Shown here: positions 14,177 through 23,549 of the stretch, piece after piece
How the letters are laid out: the number at the start of each line of letters is the position of its first letter
Position numbering within the stretch: the first letter of the stretch is position 1
Source: Brasilonema bromeliae SPC951
GTDB taxonomy: Bacteria; Cyanobacteriota; Cyanobacteriia; Cyanobacteriales; Nostocaceae
Length of the DNA stretch: 45,507 nucleotides
Direction of reading: 5' to 3'
NCBI RefSeq assembly: GCF_012912135.1
Contig: NZ_QMEB01000012.1
Location: 1 to 45,507, forward strand
Position numbers and translations under genes: made by a program
The notes under the pieces: generated by a model
Database searches by the model: none
The model's input: the letters and a program-made list of their open reading frames with translations, nothing else
What the model was told of the DNA's origin: nothing

Positions 14177-14761
14177 ACACCCACCTAATTCATTTTGAAT
14201 TCTGAATTCTGACTTATGACTTGTGACTTCTGTTTTATAATTTCTTCTCCAATATTTGAGTTTATCCATAGAAATTGATTTTGTGACAACATTCACTCCA
14301 GTTCCTCGCCAAGCAACTTCTGAATCTGTTGTAAAAACAGCACATTCTAATTGATCTAGCTTAATATTCCAATACTCACTAAATCTGCTTTTCAAAGTTA
14401 TGACTTGCTCAAAAACTTTATTTCTATGCTTATTTCTTCTTTTCCTTTCTGTTGCTCCTGTTGCTTCTGTATCAATAAATTTAGTTTCTATTAAGAAGAT
14501 ATTACCGAATGAACTCAGATAAACGAAATCACACTTCCCCAAATCTGTATAGTCAGCGATTGGGGACTTTTCAAATAACAGTAGTTCAGAGCAGAAAGGA
14601 AATATCCGTTCGATATTCAAGAACAAATAAGCTTGCAATAGCAGTTCGTTATCGTAAGGAAAACTAACAACACCCTCAAAAAATTTTTTAATCTCTTCCT
14701 GAGATTGGGGTTGAATTCTTTTACAATGTGTAACAAAATTATTCACTTCATCTGCGATCAT
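14171..14761 (-). CDS. Possible PD-(D/E)XK nuclease-like protein, 3' end altered
   Basis: The 196-residue protein is not recognised with certainty. Residues 76-95 (KCDFVYLSSFGNIFLIETKF) fit the PD-(D/E)XK nuclease core: Asp78, a hydrophobic strand, then Glu92-x-Lys94, with an upstream helix containing Glu39. Such cores occur in restriction and defence nucleases. The C-terminus (TSHKSEFRIQNELGG) is encoded by a common intergenic repeat type (GAATTCAGAATTC-like) and the stop lies in the end of a MITE, so the original 3' end may be lost after about residue 175. The gene stands alone with its own spacer. Confidence 0.5.
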   Translation of the reverse strand: MIADEVNNFVTHCKRIQPQSQEEIKKFFEGVVSFPYDNELLLQAYLFLNIERIFPFCSELLLFEKSPIADYTDLGKCDFVYLSSFGNIFLIETKFIDTEATGATERKRRNKHRNKVFEQVITLKSRFSEYWNIKLDQLECAVFTTDSEVAWRGTGVNVVTKSISMDKLKYWRRNYKTEVTSHKSEFRIQNELGGCK

Positions 14762-15098
14762 GCAGTTTTTGTTTCCTCCTCCTTATTAACACACAAGCCT
14801 GATGAGTAAAAATATACCCTGTATGTGAGAAACCAAACATCCGCAGAAGTAACTAAAAAACGGTTCTCCTTTCATTTACTTACGGTAAAATATTGAGAGT
14901 ATTTTTGTAATAATTATATCAATTTAATCAGTGTTAATGCTTAGTAAGTAGTTGCATGCTGACTTTTTGGTAGTCAGGTGTTGCGCCCATAAGTTGTAAA
15001 TTGATTTGTGAGGACAGTCAACAATTAGGGGTGTAGGTCTACAAACTAAACCCTACACCCCCTCAAAATTAATGACACAGACTACAATCGCTCTTTGA
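14762..15098. other. Spacer without recognised features
   Basis: AT-rich spacer between two convergent-free minus-strand genes. I see no gene, RNA or strong hairpin; GGTGTAGGTCTACAAACTAA with CCCTACACCCC near 15035-15062 may form a weak terminator-like stem near dnaE. Confidence 0.4.
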
Positions 15099-16454
15099 TT
15101 AAACATCAGCAAGCGATTGTGGATAAGCAGAGAATCTGGCATTTTGAAGAGCCTGAACAGTTGTTCTAGAATCTTGCACCCAAAATTGTCGTCCAAAACG
15201 GACAAGTTGACGGGAAGTTCCGGCTTGTACAATCCCTATGACAGGAACTTTTGCTTTTTCTCTCTCTCCTGAGTATTCTTGCAAAATTGTTCTGAGGCGA
15301 TGTTGTTCTTCAATGGTGTCTGCTTGTTGAAGATTCAATTGCACTATCACCAACTGTACTGTTTCGACTAGTTCTACGTCTTCAACAATCAATTGATTTT
15401 GGTCTTCGCGTCGATCTACTTTCCCCCAAACAATTAACCTAGAGTCAATTTGGAGCAAAGAATGAATCTGCTCGTAAATTTTAGGAAAGACGACTGCTTC
15501 TAATTGTGTCGTTAAATCTTCTATTTGTAAAATCGCCATTGGATCGCCTTTTTTGGTCATCACTTTCTTAACACCATTGAGCATGACAACCGCACAAATA
15601 GCACTTTCTTCTTTCTGTTCCCCAAGCTGCGAAAGGTTAATTGGGGCTAGAACACGTGCTGAATTGCGAATAGCTTTGAGTGGATGATCTGATACATAAA
15701 ATCCCAAAAGCTCCTTTTCCATTTGCAACTTTTTCTGTGGGGGAAAATCAGGAACTTTTTGAGCTTTGGGAGCTGTATCAAAGCTATTTTGGTTTTGATT
15801 GGTAGTAGCAGCAGTAGAAAATGGACCGCCTAAAAAATCAAACAGATTTCCCTGTCCACTTGCTCTGTCTCTGGCACGAGATTGTGCCCAGTCGTATACT
15901 AGTTCTAAATCGCGAAGTAACTGGTTGCGATTGGAGTCAATGGTGTCAAACGCTCCACAAGAAATCAGTGCTTCTAAACTACGGCGGTTGACAGTACGCA
16001 AATCGATGCGATCGCAAAAATCAGCTAGAGACTTAAACTCGCCTCCTTCCTCTCTCGTTTCCAAAATACACTTTATTGCGTTCTCTCCCACGTTACGAAC
16101 AGCGGACAATCCAAACAAAATGTTGTCACCTGACGGTGTAAAATCTTCACCAGAGCGATTGATGTCTGGCGGCTCTATATGAATATTCATACTTGCGCAG
16201 CTGGAAATATATTTCTGCACCTTGTCTGTGTCATCGCTGTTAGCCGTCAACAGCGCCGCCATGTATTCCAACGGATAGTTCGCTTTTAAGTACGCAGTTT
16301 GATATGTGACATAACCATATGCCGTTGAATGGGATTTATTGAAACAATTAGAAGCAACCAAGCCATTTCTAATAATAAAGTTATGGTCGCGCTCTACCCC
16401 TATGTCATAAACATTTTGCGTGCTGAGAGTTTTTCGAGTTACAATTTTCACCAT
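15099..16454 (-). CDS. dnaE: DNA polymerase III alpha subunit, C-terminal half with split-intein C part
   Basis: This is the second half of the split dnaE gene of cyanobacteria. Residues 1-36 are the DnaE intein C fragment: MVKIVTRKTLSTQNVYDIGV, then ERDHNFIIRNGLVASN, ending in the splice Asn36. Cys37 starts the C-extein, CFNKSHSTAYGYVTYQTAYL, which is the natural DnaE sequence. The other half, encoded elsewhere, carries the intein N fragment; the two associate and splice in trans to give full-length polymerase. The 415-residue extein holds the end of the fingers region, helix-hairpin-helix elements (RTVNRRSLEALISCGAFD) and an OB-fold region. It does not contain the catalytic aspartates, which are in the N-terminal half. 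The gene is transcribed away from gatA. Confidence 0.97.
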   Translation of the reverse strand: MVKIVTRKTLSTQNVYDIGVERDHNFIIRNGLVASNCFNKSHSTAYGYVTYQTAYLKANYPLEYMAALLTANSDDTDKVQKYISSCASMNIHIEPPDINRSGEDFTPSGDNILFGLSAVRNVGENAIKCILETREEGGEFKSLADFCDRIDLRTVNRRSLEALISCGAFDTIDSNRNQLLRDLELVYDWAQSRARDRASGQGNLFDFLGGPFSTAATTNQNQNSFDTAPKAQKVPDFPPQKKLQMEKELLGFYVSDHPLKAIRNSARVLAPINLSQLGEQKEESAICAVVMLNGVKKVMTKKGDPMAILQIEDLTTQLEAVVFPKIYEQIHSLLQIDSRLIVWGKVDRREDQNQLIVEDVELVETVQLVIVQLNLQQADTIEEQHRLRTILQEYSGEREKAKVPVIGIVQAGTSRQLVRFGRQFWVQDSRTTVQALQNARFSAYPQSLADV

Positions 16455-16650
16455 TTTTCCAGCCCCTAAAACCTATAAAATCAATTAATTTCTAAAATTG
16501 TCAAAAGCCTGTAACGCCCATTTTTACAGAAATAAATATTAATTTAGTCCAATTGGCATTTAAGGAGAATACCTGGACAGCCCAATCAAGTGGGCAGAAG
16601 TCGTCAAAGTGTACTAAAATCAAGGACTTGAGTCGTAATATAAAGTAATC

Positions 16651-18105
16651 ATGGCGTCCATCCGCGAGTTGCACACACAGCTAATTAAGAAAGAACGCTC
16701 TGCCGTTGAAATTACTCAAGAAGCTCTAGACCACATTCAAGCATTAGAGCCAAAATTGCACAGTTTTTTATGCGTGACTGCACAACAGGCATTAGAGCAA
16801 GCGCAGCAAGTGGATGCTAAAATCGCTGCTGGGGAAGAAATCGGCATACTCACAGGGATTCCGATTGGGATCAAAGATAATCTGTGTACCAAGGGAATTC
16901 CCACCACCTGCGCCTCTCGAATTTTAGAAAATTTTGTACCCCCATATGAATCAACTGTCACCCAAAAACTGGCAGATGCTGGTGCGGTGATGGTAGGTAA
17001 AACCAATTTGGATGAGTTTGCTATGGGAGGTTCCACAGAAAACTCTGCTTTCAAACTCACAGCTAATCCTTGGGATTTGTCGCGGGTTCCAGGCGGTTCT
17101 TCTGGTGGTTCAGCAGCAGCAGTCGCAGCAGGAGAATGTGTTGTCTCTCTGGGTTCTGATACTGGTGGTTCGATTAGACAACCAGCCTCTTTTTGCGGTG
17201 TTGTGGGAATGAAGCCAACTTATGGACTCGTTTCTCGCTATGGCTTGGTGGCTTTCGCTTCCTCTTTGGATCAAATTGGACCATTTGCACGCACAGTGGA
17301 AGATGCAGCGATATTATTGAAGGCGATCGCCGGTTACGATCCCAAAGACTCCACCAGCCTAAAAGTCGAAATTCCTGACTACACTGCTAACTTAAAACCA
17401 GAGTTCCCTAAAGGAAAGCTCAAAATTGGTGTCATCAAAGAAACTTTTGGTGAAGGTTTGGATCCACAAGTCGAAGAAGCTGTCAACAAGGCGATTAAAC
17501 AATTAAAAGAGTTGGGAGCGGAAATTCAAGAAATTTCTTGTCCTCGGTTTCGCTATGGCTTACCCAGCTATTACATTATTGCTCCATCTGAAGCATCGGC
17601 AAACCTAGCTCGCTACGATGGCGTTAAGTATGGCTACCGCGCTCCTGATGCAGATAACTTGATTTCAATGTATGCTCGCACCCGTGCGACTGGTTTCGGC
17701 GCAGAAGTTAAACGCCGGATTATGATTGGAACTTACACCCTTTCGGCTGGTTATTACGATGCATATTATCTTAAGGCTCAAAAAATTCGCACCCTGATTA
17801 AGCAAGACTTTGAAAAAGCTTTTGAAAAAGTTGATGTTTTAGTTTGTCCGACAGCTCCCACCACTGCATTTAAAGCAGGGGAAAAAACTTCAGATCCATT
17901 AAGTATGTACTTAATTGACTTGATGACTATTCCCGTCAATCTTGCTGGTTTACCGGGTATAAGCGTCCCATGCGGTTTTGATAACAATGGGTTACCAATT
18001 GGTTTACAGCTGATCAGTAATGTGCTGCGAGAAGACCAACTGTTTCAAGTCGCTTATGCTTATGAGCAATCAACGACTTGGAAAGAGCGATCGCCGCAAC
18101 TATAG
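16651..18105 (+). CDS. gatA: Aspartyl/glutamyl-tRNA amidotransferase subunit A
   Basis: GatA is the glutaminase subunit of GatCAB, which converts Glu-tRNA(Gln), and in some organisms Asp-tRNA(Asn), into the amide form; cyanobacteria depend on it for Gln-tRNA. The 484-residue protein is an amidase-signature enzyme with the Ser-cisSer-Lys triad at Lys75 (IGIKDN), Ser150 ([11 protein letters not shown]) and Ser174 ([12 protein letters not shown]). The C-terminal [16 protein letters not shown] and GLPIGLQLI segments are also standard. Length matches the family. gatB and gatC are not adjacent, which is usual in cyanobacteria. The start follows from family alignment in memory ([11 protein letters not shown]). 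Confidence 0.97.
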   Translation: MASIRELHTQLIKKERSAVEITQEALDHIQALEPKLHSFLCVTAQQALEQAQQVDAKIAAGEEIGILTGIPIGIKDNLCTKGIPTTCASRILENFVPPYESTVTQKLADAGAVMVGKTNLDEFAMGGSTENSAFKLTANPWDLSRVPGGSSGGSAAAVAAGECVVSLGSDTGGSIRQPASFCGVVGMKPTYGLVSRYGLVAFASSLDQIGPFARTVEDAAILLKAIAGYDPKDSTSLKVEIPDYTANLKPEFPKGKLKIGVIKETFGEGLDPQVEEAVNKAIKQLKELGAEIQEISCPRFRYGLPSYYIIAPSEASANLARYDGVKYGYRAPDADNLISMYARTRATGFGAEVKRRIMIGTYTLSAGYYDAYYLKAQKIRTLIKQDFEKAFEKVDVLVCPTAPTTAFKAGEKTSDPLSMYLIDLMTIPVNLAGLPGISVPCGFDNNGLPIGLQLISNVLREDQLFQVAYAYEQSTTWKERSPQL

Positions 18106-18128
18106 TCATTTATATCTTTTATATTAGT

Positions 18129-18152
18129 AGTGATGAGTCGTGACTCATTACT
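18129..18152. terminator. Hairpin between convergent genes
   Basis: AGTGATGAGTC and GACTCATTACT pair around GT, with one G-T type position, in the 45 bases between gatA and the convergent RodZ-like gene. It may end transcription in both directions, but no long T-run follows. Confidence 0.45.
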
Positions 18153-19071
18153 ATTGACTATTAGCTGTTTCTGGAGTGAATGTCACTTGCTTGATACTAC
18201 CCACACTTCCTAATGGTGTTGGTTGCTTCTTGTTCGTAGAAATCAATACCGCACCAGCATTACCAGAACGAACCATCACCTCTTTTTTTGCTGTCCAGGT
18301 TTTCTTATCTCCCTTCTTTAATTCCCCTTCAAACTCAGTTTTGCCATCTACTTTCACTCGTACCCATGATTTGTCCTGCAATTCAAGAGTAACTTCGACT
18401 GGAGTTGTTGTCGCCTCTTGCGGTGATGGAGTTGGGGTTATAGTAGTTAGTGCAGATGATGGAGTTGGGGTTATAGTAGTTAGTGCAGGTGATAAAGCCT
18501 TGGTTGTTGATGAAGTGACAGGTGGACGAGTTTTTGGTTGGGAGGATGTTAATGATGAAGCTTGAGTTGCAGATTCCGTGTTTTGTTCAGCCGCAAGCGG
18601 TGACAAGTCTTTTTGACTAGAAGATTGAACTGAACGTTGTGGATTGAGAAGATAAAACAATCCAAAGGAAGCGACAGCTAATAACAGGACGTAAGGTACA
18701 AAAAGAGGTATATATATGGTTGGTTTTTCATCTACCACTTGATGATCATTATTTGATTCTTCAGGAGTCAAACAAATATTTGCAACAGTTTTTGCTAAAG
18801 CAGCACCGTCAAGTCCTATAGCATTTGCATAGTGACGGATAAACCCTTGGACATAAATTGGCTCGGGCAATTCTTCAAATCGCCCTTCTTCCATAGCTTG
18901 TAAGATGGCGGGTTGAATACGTGTGTAAGCTGCGAGTTCTTTTAGACCTACCGATCTTTCCTCTCGTACTTGCCGTAGATGTGCAACTATTTCTACCAGT
19001 TGCTCCTGTTGATCTTTCTTTAACAGCTTCACTCTCTTCTCCTTGTTCTTTGTTAATGTTTTCTCATTCAA
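18151..19071 (-). CDS. RodZ-like HTH membrane protein
   Basis: The 306-residue protein has the RodZ layout. The N-terminal helix-turn-helix (about 26-95) includes LRQVREERSVGLKELAAYTR and PEPIYVQGFIRHYANAIGLD. One membrane segment follows (PLFVPYVLLLAVASFGLFYL, about 120-139), then a Ser/Thr/Pro-rich linker, then a C-terminal DUF4115 beta domain (about 228-306) with VTLELQDKSWVRVKVDGKTE. RodZ links MreB filaments to the cell-wall machinery and sets cell shape. The linker contains an 11-residue tandem duplication, ALTTITPTPSS, seen in the DNA as a 33-base direct repeat near 18425. A second HTH protein of the same kind lies at 20700, so this copy may be the true RodZ; I leave the symbol blank. 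Confidence 0.8.
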   Translation of the reverse strand: MNEKTLTKNKEKRVKLLKKDQQEQLVEIVAHLRQVREERSVGLKELAAYTRIQPAILQAMEEGRFEELPEPIYVQGFIRHYANAIGLDGAALAKTVANICLTPEESNNDHQVVDEKPTIYIPLFVPYVLLLAVASFGLFYLLNPQRSVQSSSQKDLSPLAAEQNTESATQASSLTSSQPKTRPPVTSSTTKALSPALTTITPTPSSALTTITPTPSPQEATTTPVEVTLELQDKSWVRVKVDGKTEFEGELKKGDKKTWTAKKEVMVRSGNAGAVLISTNKKQPTPLGSVGSIKQVTFTPETANSQ

Positions 19072-19204
19072 TCACAAGCTACTTAATTTTATGTACATTT
19101 TTTGACTCATCTGTATTTTAAATCATTTTTGATAATGGATTCATCACTTTCTCTTGATAGAGTTCTTTGGTACCGCTAAAAATATTGTATTTATAAATAC
19201 TTAC

Positions 19205-20104
19205 ATGAAAATAAATAAGCTGCAAGATTCAGTGCAACTAATATTTCCATTCTTAATTTATGTAGGAGTCGTTGTAGCAATTAGCTATTTTGCTGTATGT
19301 ATATTTCTTTTTCTCAAGCAAACGCGATTTATTTTTTTTCCCTCTGCTGTTATTGACACAACACCAGAGTTTTATAACTTACCTTATGAAGATGTTTGGT
19401 TGCCTGTGTCAGCTAAATCAGGTAAGGTAGAACAGATTCATGGTTGGTGGATAGAAGCAAACCAACCAAATGGCAAAGTTTTGCTCTACCTGCATGGTAA
19501 TAGTGTCAACATTGGTGCAAATGTTACTCGTGCACATTGGTTTCATCAACTAGGGTTTTCAATGTTACTAATTGATTACCGTGGTTATGGTCGTAGTGAA
19601 GGTCGCTTTCCCAATGAATCACAGGTTTATCAAGATGCAGCTACAGCTTGGGACTACCTAGTCTACCAGCAACAGATTCCACCCAGCAAAATTTTTATTT
19701 ACGGACACTCCCTGGGAGGTGCAGTAGCTATTGATTTGGCTCTCAAACAACCAAACGCTGCTGGCTTAGTTGTAGAAAGCTCTTTTACCTCGATCCGGAA
19801 AGTTCTTGCTTACAGGAACAATTTTAAAATGTTTCCAGTCGATATAATCCTGAGACAGCATTTTGATTCGATTAGGAAGGTGCCAAACTTAAAAATCCCA
19901 GTTTTATTTATTCATGGTACTGATGATGTCATCGTACCTGCTTTGATGAGCCAAGAATTGTATGCTGCTGCTCCTGAACCAAAAAAATTGATTCTCGTTC
20001 CTGGTGCAGCACATAATAACGTAGCACAAGTCGCTCCTTCTGTATATTTAGAAGCTGTTCGCTCTTTTATTATTCTTGCTGAGTCCAGAATTCTTAGCTC
20101 TTGA
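19205..20104 (+). CDS. Membrane-anchored alpha/beta hydrolase
   Basis: This 299-residue protein starts with a membrane anchor (about 12-37, with LIYVGVVVAISYFAVCIFLF) and continues as an alpha/beta hydrolase. LYLHGNSVNIGAN is the oxyanion-hole strand, YGHSLGG holds nucleophile Ser169, FIHGTDDVIVP gives the acid Asp, and PGAAHNN gives the catalytic His. Similar proteins are annotated as BEM46-like or alpha/beta-fold hydrolases; the substrate is unknown. I chose ATG 19205 over the TTG at 19154, because the region between them has no conserved residues. The gene runs away from the RodZ-like gene and is not clearly in an operon. Confidence 0.85.
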   Translation: MKINKLQDSVQLIFPFLIYVGVVVAISYFAVCIFLFLKQTRFIFFPSAVIDTTPEFYNLPYEDVWLPVSAKSGKVEQIHGWWIEANQPNGKVLLYLHGNSVNIGANVTRAHWFHQLGFSMLLIDYRGYGRSEGRFPNESQVYQDAATAWDYLVYQQQIPPSKIFIYGHSLGGAVAIDLALKQPNAAGLVVESSFTSIRKVLAYRNNFKMFPVDIILRQHFDSIRKVPNLKIPVLFIHGTDDVIVPALMSQELYAAAPEPKKLILVPGAAHNNVAQVAPSVYLEAVRSFIILAESRILSS

Positions 20105-20699
20105 GTACAAACTTTAGCAAAAAGAAGAACTCAGAATTTATGAGTGGGGAATTAAGATCCACACTCATAGAAGACCACGCCTATTTTAAAATTTGGTGTT
20201 CTTGAGTTTTACCACTCTACCTCGCACACAGTTGTACAGAATTACTTTTTGATTCTTCCTTGTTCAACCAGTGAACAGCTACCTACGCAGTGAACACTTC
20301 GACAAGCCCCTTCGGCTACGCTCAGGGCGAGTCAGTGCATCGCAGTGAACAAGGGGTGGACGAGTCCGTTTCCTGCCTGGTAACTGGTAACTGATAACTG
20401 GTAACTGATAACTGTTAAAAAACAATTCCTGCAAATTTTAGCATGACCTCTACAATTTTAAAAATGAGGTAAAATATCATGCCAAAATTCAACTGTAAAA
20501 ATTTATTTGATTATTGGTATAAAACCCATAAATAAACACGACATTATAGAGTTCGCATAATTGTTTTTTTTGATTTTTTTTGATTTTTCTTATATTGAGA
20601 AAAAAAACTCAGTAACAATCCGGAAAAATCAGGACACTGTAGAAGAGATTATACAGATAGAACTTCCCTTTGTTTAATTGCCGCAAGAGGCTCCCTACA
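20105..20699. other. Spacer with tandem repeats and hairpins
   Basis: No gene is supported. GGTAACTGGTAACTGATAAC is repeated with small changes near 20379-20418. TTCGACAAGCCCCTTCGGCT and neighbours near 20297-20340 are the kind of GC-rich hairpin repeat spread through these genomes. The last 200 bases are AT-rich, likely the promoter region of the next gene. Confidence 0.55.
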
Positions 20700-21797
20700 A
20701 TGGCTACTACATCATATTTGTTAAAAATTCTCGACAATCCAACTATTGAAATTTCTCAAGATGAATTGCGGACGCTTTTAGGTGAAATAGAAGCTGAACT
20801 GCATCAGAGTAAAGTCTATCGCCGTGCTGTAGTCATATTGCAAAAATTACTAGGTTCTTCAACTGAGCAAGCCAATGTTTTGTTTAAAGCAGTAGGTAGA
20901 GAAGCGATTGGTTTAGCATTTCGGCAATTTGTGCAGCAGTATCAAAAAGTTAAAGAGAAGCCGCAAGAAGACACCACGATTGAAACATCAACTATTGAAA
21001 AGACAAATTCCACCGATGAATCATGTAATGATTCATCACAAAATTTCAGAAGTGTGGTTGACCAAAAAACGATTATCAAGACTGATGAGAAAGCTGATTT
21101 ACCATCAGAATCTCAAGTAGAAAGTCACAAGGCAAATGATTCCGCAAAAACCAAACAAAACCGTCCCAAAACGAAAACGAAAATTGGGTGGCGAGGTTTT
21201 GGTAAAAAACGGAAACAAGCTGAACTAGCCTTGCAAATGGCAGTTGAGCAGCGAGTAGAAACTCGGCGTCAAATCAGTCAACAACTACGGCAGGCTCGTG
21301 AATCCCAAGGACTTTCTTTGAGCCAACTTCACGCTTACACTCACGTACCCCTGCATCATATGGAGGCACTGGAAAAGGGTGATTGGGAGTTATTACCAGA
21401 GGATGTGTATGTTCGTGGTTTCGTCCGTGTCATGGCTAACGCTCTTGGATTAAATGGCACAGATTTAGCTGCTTCCTTGCCTGCGCCAGAGCCAGTAAAA
21501 GCAATTTTACCTGCCAAGTATGAGCATAAAAGTAATTTCGGATTAGGAATAGCACTGCATCCGGTACATTTTTACCTAGGCTATGCAGCCCTTGTCGCTG
21601 GATCCGTCGGAGGACTATCAATCATGGCGTCCCAACAAGCAAGTGCAGACAAAATGATCAATAAAGATGCAGCAACTCCACCCTCTTCATCATTCACTAA
21701 GTCATCGCAGGAAACAAAACCAATTTCTAAGCCAGGGCTGTCTAATCGTGTTAGTATCACCGTTGGACCTGATATTGCCCCACCCGAAGCTCTTTAA
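20700..21797 (+). CDS. HTH-domain membrane protein, RodZ-related
   Basis: The 365-residue protein has an N-terminal helical part (about 1-85, MATTSYLLKILDNPTIEISQ, RRAVVILQKLLG), a charged low-complexity linker rich in K, T, S and E (about 86-180), then a Cro/RodZ-type HTH with LRQARESQGLSLSQLHAYTH and LPEDVYVRGFVRVMANALGL (about 200-260). One membrane segment near 287-308 (PVHFYLGYAALVAGSVGGLS) follows. It lacks the C-terminal DUF4115 domain of the other RodZ-like protein and ends soon after the membrane segment. The role is probably in envelope or DNA organisation, but this is inferred. ATG 20700 was chosen over an upstream TTG because of the AAGAGG-like site before it. Confidence 0.75.
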   Translation: MATTSYLLKILDNPTIEISQDELRTLLGEIEAELHQSKVYRRAVVILQKLLGSSTEQANVLFKAVGREAIGLAFRQFVQQYQKVKEKPQEDTTIETSTIEKTNSTDESCNDSSQNFRSVVDQKTIIKTDEKADLPSESQVESHKANDSAKTKQNRPKTKTKIGWRGFGKKRKQAELALQMAVEQRVETRRQISQQLRQARESQGLSLSQLHAYTHVPLHHMEALEKGDWELLPEDVYVRGFVRVMANALGLNGTDLAASLPAPEPVKAILPAKYEHKSNFGLGIALHPVHFYLGYAALVAGSVGGLSIMASQQASADKMINKDAATPPSSSFTKSSQETKPISKPGLSNRVSITVGPDIAPPEAL

Positions 21798-21825
21798 AAG
21801 TCATGAGTGATGAGTGAACAATACT

Positions 21826-21852
21826 GTAGAGACTGTACAGTACAGTCTCTAC
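21826..21852 (+). terminator. 13-bp perfect hairpin after the HTH gene
   Basis: GTAGAGACTGTAC and GTACAGTCTCTAC pair perfectly around one base, about 30 bases after the stop codon. No T-run follows, so it may be a stabilising hairpin or repeat rather than a classic terminator. Confidence 0.45.
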
Positions 21853-21924
21853 TATCTGATTCAAACAAGAACTACTACATATAAGATTCCTATCTGAGTT
21901 TATATTAAGCGTTAAGAGTTTCCT

Positions 21925-21968
21925 ATTCCCTGTTCCCTGTTCCCTGTTCCCTGTTCCCTATTCCCTTT
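21925..21968 (+). repeat. Heptamer tandem repeat (TTCCCTG)
   Basis: Six or so units of TTCCCTG/TTCCCTA run head to tail. Such short tandemly repeated heptamers are a known trait of heterocystous cyanobacteria. They lie in the 350-base spacer before the kinase gene at 22150, which has no other feature I can support. Confidence 0.85.
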
Positions 21969-22149
21969 TTCGGTAAGGGAACCTAGATTCTCTGAAATCA
22001 GACTTGTAATTATAAGAGTCATGAGGCGCAAGATTTGAGATTTGTTACATTCGCAGATCAGAAATCCGGAAAGTTCAGAAAACTTGATGTATATTGATTA
22101 CGATTAATAAAAGACAGTAATAACACTTATCAAAGACAGCAACAATATT

Positions 22150-23508
22150 ATGATTTGCTGCCTAAATCCCGAATGCTCTTATCCCCTAAATTCACAAGGA
22201 ACAAAGTTCTGTGAGAATTGCGGGGCAGAGTTGATTGAGTTACTCAGGGGTCGTTACCGCATTATCAAACCATTAGGAGGCGGCGGATTTGCTCGCACCT
22301 ACCTTGCTGAGGATGCAGATAAGCTTGATGAGAAATGTGTTGTCAAGCAACTAGCACCACAAGTTCAAGGAAGCTGGTCACGCCAAAAGGCGATGGAGTT
22401 GTTTCAGCAAGAAGCAAAACGTTTACAACATTTAGGGGAACATCGCCAAATTCCTACCCTCTATGCCTATTTTAAGGAACGTAACTACCTTTATTTGGTG
22501 CAGCAGTTTATCGAAGGGGACGATCTGTTGCAGGAATTAAAACACAAGGGTGTGTTTGACGAAGCAAAGATTCAAGAATTCTTGCAAGATTTATTACCTG
22601 TTCTGATAGCGGTACATCAGCAGCAGGTGATTCACCGAGATATTAAGCCAGAAAACATCCTTCGCCGTGAAAGTGATGGTAAGTTGGTGCTGCTTGATTT
22701 TGGAGTGTCGAAGCGAAAGACTGGAACAGTGAACCCGAAACCAGGAACGAGTATTGGTTCTTTTGGTTATGCACCCTATGAGCAAATGTACTCGGGTGAA
22801 GCTTATCCTGCGAGTGATCTCTATAGCTTGGGAGCAACGACTTTTCATTTGTTGACTGGTGTTTCACCGTGGGAGATATGGATGAAACAAGGCTATAGCT
22901 GGACTTCTACCTGGCGGCAGTATTTAACAGAACCAATCACTGAGGAATTAGGGCTGATTATTGATAAATTATTGCAAGAGGATTATAATCAACGTTATCA
23001 GACAGCAGAGGCTGTTTTACAAGATTCGTTTTTTGTGTTGTCCCCACACTCTCCCCTACAGCATACAATACTCTCGCCTGTTCAACCAGAAACACTGACG
23101 CAAGAAATTCAACAGCAACCACCACAATATCAAGGGCAGTTCTCTGTAGAGAAATTATTGCCTTGGGCAATTATGACAGGTTCAGGGAGTTCGTTTCTTT
23201 TGATCGCCCTTCTCAGTTCTGTCGGAACTATGTGGATTAGTTCTAGTTTATGGCTGTTCGTTTTCGTAGGATTCATCTTTGTCCAGCCTTATTCAGTTTT
23301 TGAAAAAACTTATTTATTTATCGTTACCGGAATCACAACATTATTTGTTGTATTTATCTACAAGAATTTTTACATTGTTAATCTTCTCAAAGCAGGAATA
23401 GATGGATTCTTAGTTTTAATCTTGCTAGCCATTCTTGCTGGATTACTAACTTTTACTCTCTTAACTGTTTCTCAAATCTTGAACAGCTTTATCTCGAAAT
23501 ACTTCTAA
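22150..23508 (+). CDS. Zinc-ribbon Ser/Thr protein kinase with polytopic C-terminus
   Basis: The 452-residue protein opens with a zinc ribbon (Cys4, Cys9, Cys21, Cys24; motif FCENCGAEL), then a Hanks-type kinase. The glycine loop is LGGGGFARTYLAED, the lysine is in CVVKQLAP, HRDIKPEN starts at His162, and DFG at Asp183 is followed by GSFGYAPYEQ. All catalytic residues are present. After about residue 335 come four hydrophobic segments, for example SSLWLFVFVGFIFVQPYSVF and GFLVLILLAILAGLLTFTLL, so the C-terminus is a polytopic membrane domain. The next gene, 41 bases on, encodes a membrane-anchored periplasmic-binding-like protein; together they may form a sensor-kinase pair. Targets are unknown. 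Confidence 0.9.
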   Translation: MICCLNPECSYPLNSQGTKFCENCGAELIELLRGRYRIIKPLGGGGFARTYLAEDADKLDEKCVVKQLAPQVQGSWSRQKAMELFQQEAKRLQHLGEHRQIPTLYAYFKERNYLYLVQQFIEGDDLLQELKHKGVFDEAKIQEFLQDLLPVLIAVHQQQVIHRDIKPENILRRESDGKLVLLDFGVSKRKTGTVNPKPGTSIGSFGYAPYEQMYSGEAYPASDLYSLGATTFHLLTGVSPWEIWMKQGYSWTSTWRQYLTEPITEELGLIIDKLLQEDYNQRYQTAEAVLQDSFFVLSPHSPLQHTILSPVQPETLTQEIQQQPPQYQGQFSVEKLLPWAIMTGSGSSFLLIALLSSVGTMWISSSLWLFVFVGFIFVQPYSVFEKTYLFIVTGITTLFVVFIYKNFYIVNLLKAGIDGFLVLILLAILAGLLTFTLLTVSQILNSFISKYF

Positions 23509-23549
23509 TTTTAGAGATAATTTTTGGTTGGCTGAGGTCGTCATCTTAT

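Noticed and set aside
21925-21968. Possible CRISPR or satellite
   Set aside because: A pure heptamer tandem repeat without spacers, a known cyanobacterial repeat type.
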